64,000 nt of DNA from Bin75 sp965200435 (lineage in GTDB: Bacteria > Nitrospirota > Nitrospiria > Nitrospirales > UBA8639), in NCBI GenBank assembly GCA_965200435.1, contig OZ241337.1, forward strand, positions 1,488,001 to 1,552,000, in the 5' to 3' direction. Under the pieces are notes generated by a model. The model did no database searches. It saw only the letters and a program-made list of their open reading frames with translations, and was not told where the DNA came from. This document shows, piece by piece, positions 34,253-43,683 of this stretch. Numbering within the stretch: position 1 is the first letter of the stretch; the number at the start of each line of letters is the position of its first letter. A program made the position numbers and the translations under genes.

Positions 34253-35692
34253 ATGATGATGAAGACCCGATCAATACCCATGGGGGCCCTCAGCGCCACC
34301 GCGTTCCTGCTCGGCGTTCCCGAGCTTATCTGGGGGGCGGAGAGTTCGACGACCCAGCTTGATATGACCGGTTCGGCCGTCGGGTACGTGGCGCTGGGCA
34401 TCTTCGTCCTGGCCTATGCGCTGGTCATGGCCGAGGAGTTTATCCACCTCAGAAAATCTAAGCCCGTCATATTGGCGGCCGGAATCATTTGGGCGTTGGT
34501 GGCGTGGTCGTATCCCGGCAATGACCCGTATGCCGTCGAGCAGGGGCTACGGCACAACGTTCTGGAATATGCGGAATTGATGTTATTTCTGCTGGTCGCC
34601 ATGACGTACATCAACGCCATGGAAGAACGGCTGGTCTTCGAAAGTCTGCGGTCGTGGTTGGTGAGCAAGGGATTTAGCTATCGTCAACTGTTCTGGCTCA
34701 CGGGTATCCTGGCCTTCTTTATTTCGCCGGTGGCGGACAATCTGACCACGGCCTTGTTGATGTGTGCCGTGGTCCTGGCGGTCGGAGTGGATAATCCCCG
34801 ATTTGTCAGTCTGGCCTGTATCAATATCGTGGTGGCCGCCAACGCCGGCGGGGCGTTCAGTCCCTTTGGCGACATCACGACGTTGATGGTGTGGCAAAAG
34901 GGGATCGTGGACTTCTTTACGTTCTTCCTCTTGTTCGTGCCTTCGGTGGTCAATTTTGTTGTGCCGGCCGCGTTCATGCACGTTGCCGTTCCCCGGGTCT
35001 CGCCGGTCCAGTCAGACGAAGTTGTGCGCATGAAGCGGGGTGCCTACGTCATTCTGGCGCTTTTTTTGTTCACGATTTGTACCGCAGTGAGTTTTCATAA
35101 CTTTCTGCACCTCCCGCCCATGGTGGGCATGATGACCGGTTTGGCCTACCTGCAATTTTTCGGGTACTACCTGAATAAGACGCATTATAAATACGAGGTG
35201 CGGGGAACGTGGAGTGAGAAGAAAGCGCAAGAACACATTGGCGACGTGGTCCCGTTCGAAATCTTTCAACACGTGGCCCGGGCGGAATGGGATACCTTGC
35301 TATTTTTCTACGGCGTCGTCCTGTGTGTGGGAGGGTTGGGCTTTCTCGGCTACCTCGCGGTGGTGGCCCAGGTGATGTATATTGATTGGGGCCCCACGTT
35401 CGCGAATACGATAGTCGGCTTCCTGTCTGCCATCGTGGACAACATTCCGGTGATGTTCGCCATCCTGACGATGAATCCCGACATGTCGCAGGGACAGTGG
35501 CTCTTGGTGACCTTAACGGCCGGGGTCGGAGGGAGTATGCTGTCCATCGGGTCGGCTGCCGGCGTGGCGTTGATGGGACAGGCGCGAGGCAAGTATACGT
35601 TCTTCAGTCATCTCAGATGGACCCCCGTGATTGCGCTCGGCTATGCGGCGAGCATCCTGACCCATCTATGGATCAATTCCAGTCGATTTTGA
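34253..35692 (+). CDS. nhaD: NhaD-type Na+/H+ antiporter
   Basis: A polytopic inner-membrane protein of 479 residues with about 12 helices. Family features: FISPVADNLTTALLMCAVVLAVG, NIVVAANAGGAFSPFGDITTLMVWQKG, and near the end FLSAIVDNIPVMFAILTM and GVGGSMLSIGSAAGVALMGQ, the paired re-entrant motifs of the arsenite/antiporter superfamily. NhaD exchanges Na+ or Li+ for protons. Three ATG codons in a row lie at 34253-34261. It is about 100 bases after the heme-protein gene. Confidence 0.9.
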   Translation: MMMKTRSIPMGALSATAFLLGVPELIWGAESSTTQLDMTGSAVGYVALGIFVLAYALVMAEEFIHLRKSKPVILAAGIIWALVAWSYPGNDPYAVEQGLRHNVLEYAELMLFLLVAMTYINAMEERLVFESLRSWLVSKGFSYRQLFWLTGILAFFISPVADNLTTALLMCAVVLAVGVDNPRFVSLACINIVVAANAGGAFSPFGDITTLMVWQKGIVDFFTFFLLFVPSVVNFVVPAAFMHVAVPRVSPVQSDEVVRMKRGAYVILALFLFTICTAVSFHNFLHLPPMVGMMTGLAYLQFFGYYLNKTHYKYEVRGTWSEKKAQEHIGDVVPFEIFQHVARAEWDTLLFFYGVVLCVGGLGFLGYLAVVAQVMYIDWGPTFANTIVGFLSAIVDNIPVMFAILTMNPDMSQGQWLLVTLTAGVGGSMLSIGSAAGVALMGQARGKYTFFSHLRWTPVIALGYAASILTHLWINSSRF

Positions 35693-35962
35693 GGCCCGTT
35701 GTCAATGTTCACCAATTCGTTGATAGAATGGTCAGTCCAAGCGTGATTTGCCTGGTGCGTTCCTTCCCCTTTGTCAGTGGACGCATTTCCGAAGAGGGAA
35801 TGCTGGTGGGGTAGAGTCTCCGCTCTCAAGGGGCACCAACACGACGGTTCCGGTGCCGGCCCTACCTCTCCTCGCCCCTCCTTACTACAAAGGAGGGGAA
35901 AAAGCGGAAATGGTCAACGAATGACTGAACACATACACCTGTGACGGAAACGAGGTGAGAGC
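35693..35962. other. Gap with repeat modules and a hairpin
   Basis: Holds TGTTCACCAATTCGTTGATAG (35703-35723), a 9-base hairpin CCCCTCCTT/AAGGAGGGG at 35875-35898, and TCAACGAATGACTGAACAC at 35912-35931. The leader of the SulP gene follows. No gene is supported. Confidence 0.5.
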
Positions 35963-37627
35963 ATGAACGCCGATAAAATAGACGTACCGCGAGGAACGTT
36001 TGCCGGGCTGCAACAAAACTGGAAGGCTGACCTGCTGTCCGGATTCCTGGTGTTTCTGATAGCGTTGCCGTTGTGCCTTGGCATCGCCCTGGCCTGCGGG
36101 TATCCGGCCATTGCCGGCATCTTCACCGCCATTATCGGCGGTATCCTGGCCACGTTCTTCAGCAATTCGGAGCTCACGATCAAAGGTCCGGCTGCCGGGC
36201 TTATCGTCATCGCCATCGGCTGCGTAACCGAATTCGGGTTCACCGGCGGCAAGGATCCCGCCGCCGACTTTCAGGCCTATCGGCTGGCGCTCGGCGTCGG
36301 GGTCGCCGCGGGCATCATTCAAATGTTGTTCGGGGTATTCCGTGCCGGCATCCTCGGAGAGTTTTTCCCGACTACGGCGATCCATGGGTTATTGGCGTCC
36401 ATTGGCGTTATCATCATCGCCAAGCAGTTTCCGGTGGTGATGGGGCTCAGCCCCGAGGGGGCGCCCCTGGAATTGCTGGCCAACATTCCAACCTTCGTCA
36501 TGGAGATGAATCCCAAAATCGGCTTGATCGGGATCGTGAGTCTCCTCATCGTATTCGGGTATCCGCTTATCAAAAGCCCCACGTTGAAAGTGATTCCGGC
36601 GCCGATGATCGTGTTGTTCGTCGCCGTGCCGATGGGCGTGGCTTTGAACATCGGTCAAGAAGGGGCCTACACCTTTCATGAACGGACGTATGCGTTGGGA
36701 ACACAGTTTCTGGTAAACGTGCCGCAGAACATGTTCAGCGCCTTGACGTTTCCGGACTTCTCGGGACTCACGACGGTTATCGGTATCAAGTACGTGATCA
36801 TGTTCGCCCTGATCGGAAGCCTGGAGTCGTTACTCAGTGCAAAAGCCGTTGATCAGATCGACCCGTGGAAGCGAAAGACGAATCTGGACCGGGACATGCT
36901 GGCCGTCGGAGTCGGCAACACCGTATCGGCTTTTGTCGGCGGGCTCCCGATGATTTCCGAAATCGTGCGGAGCAAAGCCAACATCGATAATGGGGCCAGG
37001 ACGCGATTCGCCAACATGTTCCACGGCTCGTTTCTGCTGGTCTGTGTGGCCCTGATTCCGGGATTGATCAACCAGATCCCCCTGGCTGCCCTGGGCGCCT
37101 TGCTCGTGTTTACCGGCTTCCGGTTGGCGTCCCCCCATGAATTTCTCCATATGTACCATTTGGGGAAAGATCAGTTCATCGTGTTCGTCTCCACGATCAT
37201 TGGCGTGCTGGCCACGGACCTTCTGATGGGCATTGGCATCGGTATCGCCGTCAAGGTCGTTATTCACGTCTTCAACGGAGCCCCGAGCCCCTCGTTTTTC
37301 AAATTGAATGCCGAGATTACGCAGGAAGACGACAAGTCGGCGACCATTGTGGTGCGGGAATCCGCCATCTTCAGCACGTGGATCCCCCTGCGCAAACACC
37401 TGAACCGGTTGCTCCAAGAGGAGAAAACCGTCACCTTGAACTTGGCCGAGACGCGACTCGTGGATCACACCGTGATGTCAAAGCTCTATGAATGGGTCGG
37501 TGAATTCGAAGAAAAGGGCTGTGAATTGTACATCCGGGGGTTAGCCCAGCACCGACCAATGTCTGATTCGATGGTCGCTGCGCAGGTCAAGCCCAAGAAT
37601 TCGAAGGAAGACGTTTCGCCTCATTGA
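35963..37627 (+). CDS. SulP-family anion transporter with STAS domain
   Basis: A 554-residue membrane transporter with about 12 helices. It starts WKADLLSGFLVFLIALPLCLGIALACGYP, the SulP signature region, and has AIIGGILATFFSNSELTIKGPAAGL and MFALIGSLESLLSAKAVD. A C-terminal STAS domain (about 455-535, VTLNLAETRLVDHTVMSKLYEW) regulates transport. Members move sulfate, bicarbonate or other anions; the sequence alone does not decide, though the subgroup is often bicarbonate or chloride-linked. ATG 35963 has a GAGGTGAGAG site. Confidence 0.87.
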   Translation: MNADKIDVPRGTFAGLQQNWKADLLSGFLVFLIALPLCLGIALACGYPAIAGIFTAIIGGILATFFSNSELTIKGPAAGLIVIAIGCVTEFGFTGGKDPAADFQAYRLALGVGVAAGIIQMLFGVFRAGILGEFFPTTAIHGLLASIGVIIIAKQFPVVMGLSPEGAPLELLANIPTFVMEMNPKIGLIGIVSLLIVFGYPLIKSPTLKVIPAPMIVLFVAVPMGVALNIGQEGAYTFHERTYALGTQFLVNVPQNMFSALTFPDFSGLTTVIGIKYVIMFALIGSLESLLSAKAVDQIDPWKRKTNLDRDMLAVGVGNTVSAFVGGLPMISEIVRSKANIDNGARTRFANMFHGSFLLVCVALIPGLINQIPLAALGALLVFTGFRLASPHEFLHMYHLGKDQFIVFVSTIIGVLATDLLMGIGIGIAVKVVIHVFNGAPSPSFFKLNAEITQEDDKSATIVVRESAIFSTWIPLRKHLNRLLQEEKTVTLNLAETRLVDHTVMSKLYEWVGEFEEKGCELYIRGLAQHRPMSDSMVAAQVKPKNSKEDVSPH

Positions 37628-37737
37628 AAATAGCCGGCATCCAGGGTCTTGGGTATTTGGATCTGCGCGGTCTTCTCGCGCTTTTCCTCCGGGCCGTATG
37701 GTTGGCGGCATAAGATGCCCGTTGCTACAACGACCTT

Positions 37738-37885
37738 TAGGGAACCTCTGATTGAGTGCCCTATCGGGCGCAGGGCTGCGTGGTGTCCTCGCTCAACCCT
37801 CACCTCTCTCTATGATATGCTTCGGGTTTCGCTCCGGGACGCCTTGCCCTGCATCCCGCTCTCACATGAAATCAGAGGTTCCTTA
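37738..37885 (-). mobile_element. MITE-like element, copy 5
   Basis: 148 bases with TA flanks, reverse orientation, ends TAGGGAACCTCTGATT and AATCAGAGGTTCCTTA. It lies about 110 bases after the SulP gene. Confidence 0.9.
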
Positions 37886-38142
37886 GGACCGGAGAATCTC
37901 AATTTCATCGCTTGAGGCTCAGGCAGCCTGCTGGCATGGGAGATTCTCTGTTGATAAAACCATGGCTTGCGCCTTTTCCCTCAACCGTTTCCCCGGACCC
38001 GGCAGGGGTTTGGTGCGATTTCGCTCACCCGAGCATGTGCATTTTTGTTTGTTTCCGCCCCATTGCAGGACGGTCATGAATTTTCCATCCATAACCATTT
38101 GTTTTTCAAATAGTTTCTCGGAATCCTTCGTTCCGTAAAATC

Positions 38143-38159
38143 TGGCACAGCCTTTGCTT
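38143..38159 (+). promoter_or_regulatory. Sigma-54 (-24/-12) promoter
   Basis: TGGCACAGCCTTTGCTT is a near-perfect sigma-54 promoter, with GG at 38144-38145 and GC at 38156-38157, ten bases apart. An AT-rich stretch lies just upstream (38095-38125), suited to bending. The only frame in front of it is the 51-residue gene at 38200. Confidence 0.88.
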
Positions 38160-38199
38160 GGTACAAGACAGGACTCGCTCAAACATTTGGAGGGACATC

Positions 38200-38355
38200 A
38201 TGAGTGAATTTTCTATCTTGTACAGAAGTCTACATTGTGAGCAGAAACCATCGAAGACAACCGACAAGACAGACTCGTTCTCTAAAGAGAAGAGTGAGGT
38301 CCAATCCAAACCGACTGTCAACCCGCTCCGGATGTTGGTAGCCAAGATTTTCTGA
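38200..38355 (+). CDS. 51-residue protein under a sigma-54 promoter
   Basis: A small soluble protein I do not recognise. ATG 38200 is preceded by TTGGAGGGACATC, a strong ribosome site, 41 bases after the -12 element. The start reads MSEFSILYRSLHCEQ; the middle is rich in Lys, Ser and Thr with charged residues; the end is NPLRMLVAKIF. There is one Cys and one His. No membrane helix or signal peptide. The coding call rests on the promoter plus ribosome-site arrangement. Candidate roles (stress peptide, regulator of a partner protein) are guesses. Confidence 0.65.
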   Translation: MSEFSILYRSLHCEQKPSKTTDKTDSFSKEKSEVQSKPTVNPLRMLVAKIF

Positions 38356-38941
38356 TCCGGTCGTTTCTCTCTGAAATTGAAAGTACGCTGAAACCCTTCC
38401 ACACGGGAAGGACCGTCTTGTCATCCTTTCCTTCTCGTTCCCAGTCAAGATTTTCGATCCGGCAGTCCGTATCCGGCCATTCCGGATAACGCTTTTTTCC
38501 TCATCCCTGTCTGTGTTCGGCAACTCGTTGACACGTTTGTCTGCCTCCTTCCGTCATTTCCGACATCTTTCATCGGGGATCCAGAAAATGTAGGTCGGAT
38601 GAGCGCAACGTAATCCGACAAACTCCTGCCTCTCTCTTCTGTCAACGAATGACTGAACATTGACAATCCCCGACAGTTTGTATCGGGAATCCGGGGTCGG
38701 TGTAAGGCCACACGATGTGGACAACGGCAAGCGCCATAAGATGGCGCAGCTACAAAAGAAACGAGCCGCACCCTCTCATGACGCTTCTTCTTCCCTGACC
38801 TCGCCGGGTGCGATAAGATCGCGCCGCTACACCGGTGGTGAGGCCGGTTGGCGGCATGATCTGCCGCCGTGGCCCCTGCCTGATGCATGCGGTCAATGAG
38901 AGGGTCTGCCCGGGTGTTGCCGGGGATTTTTCTGGGGCGCT
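38356..38941. repeat. Repeat-rich 586-base gap
   Basis: No gene is supported. It contains a TGTTCGGCAACTCGTTGACACG module (38514-38535), a GTCATTTCCGA hairpin (38552-38582), TAGGTCGGATGAGCGCAACG with its partner (38591-38621), TGTCAACGAATGACTGAACA (38640-38659), then several GCGGCTACAA-type modules (38745, 38825) related to those near 23565, 37715, 43290, 44195, 46570 and 54205. Confidence 0.65.
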
Positions 38942-39952
38942 TTACCCGAACAGGTCGGGGTTTGTTTTTCTGCCGAAGTGTTGGAAGGCTTTGGCGGTGA
39001 GCTGCCGTCCGCGGGCGGTGCGGTCCAGATAGCCGGCCTGGAGGAGAAAGGGTTCGTAGACGTCTTCGAGCGTGGCTTTTTCTTCCTGGACTGCGGTGGC
39101 CAGGGCCTCGGCGCCGACCGGCCCGCCGTTGAATTTCTCGAGGATGGTCAGGAGGATTTTGCGGTCCATTTCGTCGAACCCCGCGTCGTCCACGCCCAGC
39201 CAGTGCAGCGCGTCCTGGGCCACCTTGCGGGTTATGACGCCCTGGGCCTTGACGTCGGCGAAGTCCCGAACCCGCCGGATGAGCCGGTTGGCGAGGCGCG
39301 GCGTCCCCCGCGCGCGCCGGCTGATTTCCGCCGCGCCGCCGGGTTCGATGGCCACGTTCAACAGGCCCGCTGAGCGGTTGACGATGGCTTCCAGTTCCTC
39401 CGGCGTATAGAAGTCGAGCCGGTACACCAGCCCGAACCGTTCCCGGAGCGGGGAGGTAAGTGCCCCGGCCCTGGTTGTTGCCCCCACTAGGGTGAATGGC
39501 GGCAGGTCCAGTTTCATGGTGCGCGTGGCCGGACCTTGACCGATGACCAGGTCGATCTGGAAATCCTCCATGGCAGGGTACAGGGCTTCCTCCACGGCCG
39601 CGGGCAGGCGGTGGATTTCGTCGATGAATAGGACGTCGTGGGCTTGCAGGTTCGCCAGGATCGCGGCGAGGTCGCCGGCGTGGTTGAGGACGAGCCCGGA
39701 GGTCGAGCGGATGCCGCCATCCATTTCCTTGGCGATGACGTGCGCGATGGTGGTTTTGCCCAGGCCGGGCGGCCCGTAGAAAATGGCGTGGTCCAGGGGT
39801 TCGCCGCGGCCTCGCGCTGCCTGGATGCAGACCCGCAGAGATTCTTTCATGCGCTCCTGGCCGGTGTATTCGTCCAGGGTCTGCGGGCGCATGGTGCCTT
39901 CGGCGTTCTGTTCTTCTTCCAGGAGATGGTTGGTGACGACGCGGTCTTGCAT
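38942..39952 (-). CDS. ruvB: Holliday junction branch-migration helicase RuvB
   Basis: A 336-residue AAA+ motor that works with RuvA and RuvC to move Holliday junctions. Walker A GPPGLGKTT, Walker B LFIDEIHRL, sensor 1 GATTRAGALTSPLRERFG, Arg finger in RARGTPRLANRL, and the C-terminal winged helix (FLLQAGYLDRTARGRQLT). ATG at 39952 gives the usual family start (MQDRVVTNHL); the frame extends 22 codons upstream. ruvA and ruvC are not beside it. GC content of the gene is high with strong third-position bias. Confidence 0.96.
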   Translation of the reverse strand: MQDRVVTNHLLEEEQNAEGTMRPQTLDEYTGQERMKESLRVCIQAARGRGEPLDHAIFYGPPGLGKTTIAHVIAKEMDGGIRSTSGLVLNHAGDLAAILANLQAHDVLFIDEIHRLPAAVEEALYPAMEDFQIDLVIGQGPATRTMKLDLPPFTLVGATTRAGALTSPLRERFGLVYRLDFYTPEELEAIVNRSAGLLNVAIEPGGAAEISRRARGTPRLANRLIRRVRDFADVKAQGVITRKVAQDALHWLGVDDAGFDEMDRKILLTILEKFNGGPVGAEALATAVQEEKATLEDVYEPFLLQAGYLDRTARGRQLTAKAFQHFGRKTNPDLFG

Positions 39953-40043
39953 GAACGGGGTGGGCTCCGGGCTCGGGCTGGTATGGGACCATGCTCTGGG
40001 GGTGAGCGTCGTCCCCACCCCGAGGTCGGTCCGCGGACGGGTG

Positions 40044-40574
40044 TTACGGGAGCGTGAATTCGACGTTAATGTCCCGTCCCAGGAAGTTCACGAGAAAGCC
40101 CTGATTCTGGTAGTTCAACATGGCTCCCATGACGTTTTCGTCCCCGAAGTCTTCGGGGCCCAGCAGTTCCCGGATTTCGTTCGCGCTCTGGGCCGTGAGG
40201 ACGCGCCGGAAAATACCCCTCGTCTTATGCACGAACCGGTTGTTGATGAAGATCAGCGTGACGCGGCCGTCCAGGATTTGGACCCCGGCCATGGCGCCGG
40301 TCGGGTTCGATTGATCCCACAGCAGCACGAAGACGCCTTCCTGCTCGGCGCGGACTCCAGAAATTTTTTCGTTGATGAGCATTTCCACGGCATCGATTTC
40401 AGAGTCCCCTAGGCGGACACCGTAGAGGGACACGGTCGTGCTGTCGATGTCCTCAGGTTTTTGCACGTTGTTTCTCGTGAGTTCGTATTTCTTGACCTTG
40501 GTCTCGGCGGCGGCGGTCAGGGTTCCCCCGAGGCCCACCAACAGGACCAATGCGATCAATGACAAGTTGCGCAT
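40044..40574 (-). CDS. Hypothetical exported protein
   Basis: A 176-residue protein with a signal peptide (about 1-22, ending LTAAAET). The mature part has the pattern YGVRLGDSEIDAVEMLINEKISGVRAEQ, then VTLIFINNRFVHKTRGIFRRVL and an end rich in aromatic and acidic residues. I do not recognise the family; periplasmic location is inferred. ATG 40574 has GGAGAGGAGAATTCC upstream. It lies before ruvB on the same strand. Confidence 0.7.
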   Translation of the reverse strand: MRNLSLIALVLLVGLGGTLTAAAETKVKKYELTRNNVQKPEDIDSTTVSLYGVRLGDSEIDAVEMLINEKISGVRAEQEGVFVLLWDQSNPTGAMAGVQILDGRVTLIFINNRFVHKTRGIFRRVLTAQSANEIRELLGPEDFGDENVMGAMLNYQNQGFLVNFLGRDINVEFTLP

Positions 40575-40666
40575 GGAATTCTCCTCTCCAGTCTGGTAAA
40601 AGATGCGCCTGCGCGATGAATACGAGGCCGCCGTTCCATTAATCTGATTGTAACGAACGGCCTGCG

Positions 40667-40672
40667 TATAAT
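40667..40672 (+). promoter_or_regulatory. Candidate -10 element (TATAAT) for uvrA
   Basis: A perfect TATAAT lies 95 bases before the uvrA start in an AT-rich gap. The region 17-18 bases upstream (around CTGATT) is a poor -35 match, so this is a weak call. Confidence 0.3.
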
Positions 40673-40766
40673 CAAATGATCTTATGATGTCGCCGCGACC
40701 ATTGCCGGAAGCATACGGCCGTGAAGGTGCGGTGGCTACAACTGCGGAGAGGCCGTATCTTGCCCT

Positions 40767-43274
40767 ATGAGCCAGTCCATTCATATAAAAGGGGCGCGTG
40801 AGCATAACCTGAAGAACCTCGACGTGGTGCTCCCGCGCGATCGCCTGGTGGTGGTTACGGGGTTGAGCGGCTCGGGCAAGTCCTCGTTGAGTTTCGACAC
40901 GATTTATGCCGAGGGGCAGCGGCGGTACGTAGAGTCGTTGTCGGCCTACGCGCGACAGTTTCTGGAACAGATGGGCAAGCCCGACGTGGATTCCATCGAG
41001 GGCCTGTCGCCCGCCATCTCTATCGAGCAGAAGACGACCAGCCACAATCCCCGGTCCACGGTGGGGACGGTCACGGAGATTTATGATTATCTGCGTCTGC
41101 TGTTCGCCCGGGTGGGTCGGCCGTTTTGCGTGCAATGCGGGCAGCCGATCACGGCGCAGACTGTGCAGCAGATGGTGGATGCCATTGGTGCGTTGCCGGC
41201 GGGGTCGAAGTTTCAGATTCTGGCGCCCATCGTACGTGGCCGCAAGGGGGAGTATCGCAAGGAGTTGGCCGACGCCAGGCGCGCGGGCTACGTGCGGGCC
41301 CGCATCGACGGCACGATCGTCGGGCTGGATGAGACGATTACGCTGGATAAGCAGCGGAAGCATACGATCGAGATTGTTGTGGATCGCCTGGTGATGAAGG
41401 ACGAGGAGTCGTTGCGCCGGCGGTTGGCGGATTCGGTAGAGACGGCGTTGACGTTGACCCAGGGCCTGGTCGGGGTGCTGGCGGAGACGGACGAGGTCAC
41501 GCTGTACAGCGAGCAGTTGGCGTGTATCACGTGCGGCGTGAGTTATCCGGAACTGGCCCCGCGGGTGTTTTCGTTCAACAGCCCGCACGGCGCGTGTCCC
41601 GCGTGTGACGGGATCGGGTATGAGGTGGCCGCGTGCCCGGAGGGGCAGGAGTATTCCGAGAGCTACGTGTGCCCGGTGTGCCGAGGAACGCGCCTGAAGG
41701 CGGAGAGCCTGGCCGTGAAGGTGGGCGGGAAGTCCATTGCCGAGGTCACGCGGCTGTCCATCCGTGAGGCCGTGCCGTTTTTCGCGGATCCGGACTTGAG
41801 CGAGCGGGAGCGCATGATCGGCCGGCGGATCCTGAAGGAGATCCGGGAACGGCTGGAGTTTTTATTGAACGTTGGGCTGGATTATCTGACGTTGGACCGG
41901 GCGGCCGCGACCCTGTCCGGCGGGGAGGGACAACGCATCCGGCTGGCGACCCAGATCGGGTCCGGGCTGGTGGGGGTGTTGTATATCCTGGATGAACCGA
42001 GTATCGGCCTGCACCAGCGCGATAATCACCGCTTGCTGCAAACCTTGCTGCGGCTGCGCGATCTGGGCAATACCGTGCTGGTGGTGGAGCATGACGCCGC
42101 GACCATGCGCGTGGCGGATCATATCGTGGACATGGGCCCCGGTGCCGGCGTGTACGGCGGGTCGATCGTGGCGCAGGGCTCGCCCGCGGAGGTGATGCGG
42201 CATCCCGACTCGCTGACCGGGCAGTATTTGCGCGGGGAGAAACGGGTGACGTTGCCGGCGCGGACCCGCCGGCCCAAGAAGTTTCTCACCGTGGTCAAGG
42301 CCGACAAACATAATCTGCAATCGGTGGACGCGAAGATTCCGCTGGGGCTGTTGACGTGCGTCACCGGCGTGTCCGGGTCCGGGAAGAGTACCCTGGTGCT
42401 GGAGGTGCTGTTCCCGTCGCTGTCGCAATGGTTGTCTCATAAGAAATCCCGCATGGAAGGTTGCCGGGCGCTGAACGGGGCTGATGCCCTGGATAAGGTC
42501 ATCGATATCGATCAGTCGCCCATCGGCCGCACGCCGCGCTCCAATCCCGCCACGTACACGGGTGTGTTCACGTTTATCCGCGATCTGTTTGCCGGGCTGC
42601 CTGAGTCACGGGTTCGGGGGTACCGGCCCGGGCGCTACAGTTTCAACGTGAAAGGCGGGCGGTGCGAGACGTGCCAGGGTGGCGGGCTGCTGAAAATCGA
42701 GATGCATTTTTTGCCCGACGTGTACGTGACCTGTGAGGCTTGCAAGGGACGGCGCTATAACCGCGAAACGCTGGACGTCCGGCATAGGGGCAAGAGTATT
42801 GCGGACGTGTTGGACATGACCGTGGCGGAGGCCCAGGACTTTTTTGCGCACATTCCGGCCATTGCCAGAAAACTGGAGACGCTTGCGGACGTGGGATTGC
42901 ACTATGTCAAGCTGGGGCAGTCCGCCACGACGTTGTCCGGGGGTGAGGCCCAACGTGTGAAACTGAGTCGCGAGTTGTCCAAGCGGCCCACGGGTCGTAC
43001 CCTGTATCTGTTGGATGAGCCGACGACCGGGTTGCATTTTGCGGACGTGCAACGCCTGCTCGACGTGTTGGACCGGTTGGTGGGACACGGGAACACCGTC
43101 TTGGTGATCGAACACAATTTGGACGTGATCCGCAATGCGGACTGGATTCTGGATCTGGGACCGGACGGCGGGAACGCCGGCGGCCGGATCGTGGAAGAAG
43201 GCCCGCCGGCCAAACTGATTCACGCCGGCACGTCCTGGACCGCACAAGTGCTCCGCGACGATCAGGGCGACTGA
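40767..43274 (+). CDS. uvrA: Excinuclease ABC subunit A lacking the insertion domain
   Basis: An 835-residue UvrA (usual length about 940). It has GLSGSGKSSL (first Walker A), the zinc module CVQCGQP, the UvrB-binding region (about 130-245), CPACDGIG and CPVCRGTRL, both ABC signatures (LSGGEGQRIRL; LSGGEAQRVKL), the second Walker A GVSGSGKST, CETCQGGG/CEACKGRR and two Walker B motifs (YILDEPSIGL; YLLDEPTTGL). Between CPACDGIG and CPVCRGTRL only about 17 residues remain where E. coli UvrA has roughly 110, so the DNA-contacting insertion domain is missing. The frame is otherwise intact. Confidence 0.94.
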   Translation: MSQSIHIKGAREHNLKNLDVVLPRDRLVVVTGLSGSGKSSLSFDTIYAEGQRRYVESLSAYARQFLEQMGKPDVDSIEGLSPAISIEQKTTSHNPRSTVGTVTEIYDYLRLLFARVGRPFCVQCGQPITAQTVQQMVDAIGALPAGSKFQILAPIVRGRKGEYRKELADARRAGYVRARIDGTIVGLDETITLDKQRKHTIEIVVDRLVMKDEESLRRRLADSVETALTLTQGLVGVLAETDEVTLYSEQLACITCGVSYPELAPRVFSFNSPHGACPACDGIGYEVAACPEGQEYSESYVCPVCRGTRLKAESLAVKVGGKSIAEVTRLSIREAVPFFADPDLSERERMIGRRILKEIRERLEFLLNVGLDYLTLDRAAATLSGGEGQRIRLATQIGSGLVGVLYILDEPSIGLHQRDNHRLLQTLLRLRDLGNTVLVVEHDAATMRVADHIVDMGPGAGVYGGSIVAQGSPAEVMRHPDSLTGQYLRGEKRVTLPARTRRPKKFLTVVKADKHNLQSVDAKIPLGLLTCVTGVSGSGKSTLVLEVLFPSLSQWLSHKKSRMEGCRALNGADALDKVIDIDQSPIGRTPRSNPATYTGVFTFIRDLFAGLPESRVRGYRPGRYSFNVKGGRCETCQGGGLLKIEMHFLPDVYVTCEACKGRRYNRETLDVRHRGKSIADVLDMTVAEAQDFFAHIPAIARKLETLADVGLHYVKLGQSATTLSGGEAQRVKLSRELSKRPTGRTLYLLDEPTTGLHFADVQRLLDVLDRLVGHGNTVLVIEHNLDVIRNADWILDLGPDGGNAGGRIVEEGPPAKLIHAGTSWTAQVLRDDQGD

Positions 43275-43279
43275 CGCCA

Positions 43280-43318
43280 ACCCGCCGGCTACACCTGCGG
43301 CGAGGCGGGTGTATCTTT
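43280..43318 (+). terminator. Hairpin after uvrA
   Basis: ACCCGCCG (43280-43287) pairs with AGGCGGGT (43303-43310, imperfect outer pair), followed by GTATCTTTGT. The loop contains the GGCTACACCTGCGG repeat module, so it may be a repeat that doubles as a terminator. Confidence 0.45.
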
Positions 43319-43333
43319 GTCACCGTGTTTGTC

Positions 43334-43669
43334 TCAGACGAGATTGATGAGGGCCAGCAGAGCCAGGGTACCCAGCACGTATGGAATCATGCACGCATAC
43401 ACGACCATTTGGAGTGGAGCGATACCCGTGATGGCCGCGTGGCGGGCTTGATGTTCTTTGTAGATGAATTCGTAGACCAGGATGATGACCGCACAGGTGA
43501 GGGTCAACACGCGACTCGACCGGGGCCACGTATAGATCCCGCTGAGCATGAAGTCCATCGTGAAAAAGCCGCTCCAGGTCGAAAGCAGCACGGCCAGCAC
43601 GAGGTTGACGATTGCGGACAGGGGCAGTTCTCCGATTCCTGTTGCTCGTGCGCCCGGAATAACGTTCAC
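43334..43669 (-). CDS. Hypothetical small membrane protein
   Basis: A 111-residue protein with three membrane helices (about 16-40, 53-70, 83-108). Polar start MNVIPGARATGIGELPLS. I do not recognise the family. It lies convergent with uvrA, its 3' end 60 bases from the uvrA stop. Confidence 0.6.
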   Translation of the reverse strand: MNVIPGARATGIGELPLSAIVNLVLAVLLSTWSGFFTMDFMLSGIYTWPRSSRVLTLTCAVIILVYEFIYKEHQARHAAITGIAPLQMVVYACMIPYVLGTLALLALINLV

Positions 43670-43683
43670 TGGTCATCCCTGTA

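Noticed and set aside
38445..39992. A 515-codon minus-strand frame overlapping ruvB
   Set aside because: It overlaps ruvB in another frame and is Arg/Pro/Gly-rich with no domain; ruvB explains the region.
40574..41588. Upstream extension of the minus-strand exported-protein frame into uvrA
   Set aside because: The extension is antisense to uvrA; the signal peptide and ribosome site place the start at 40574.
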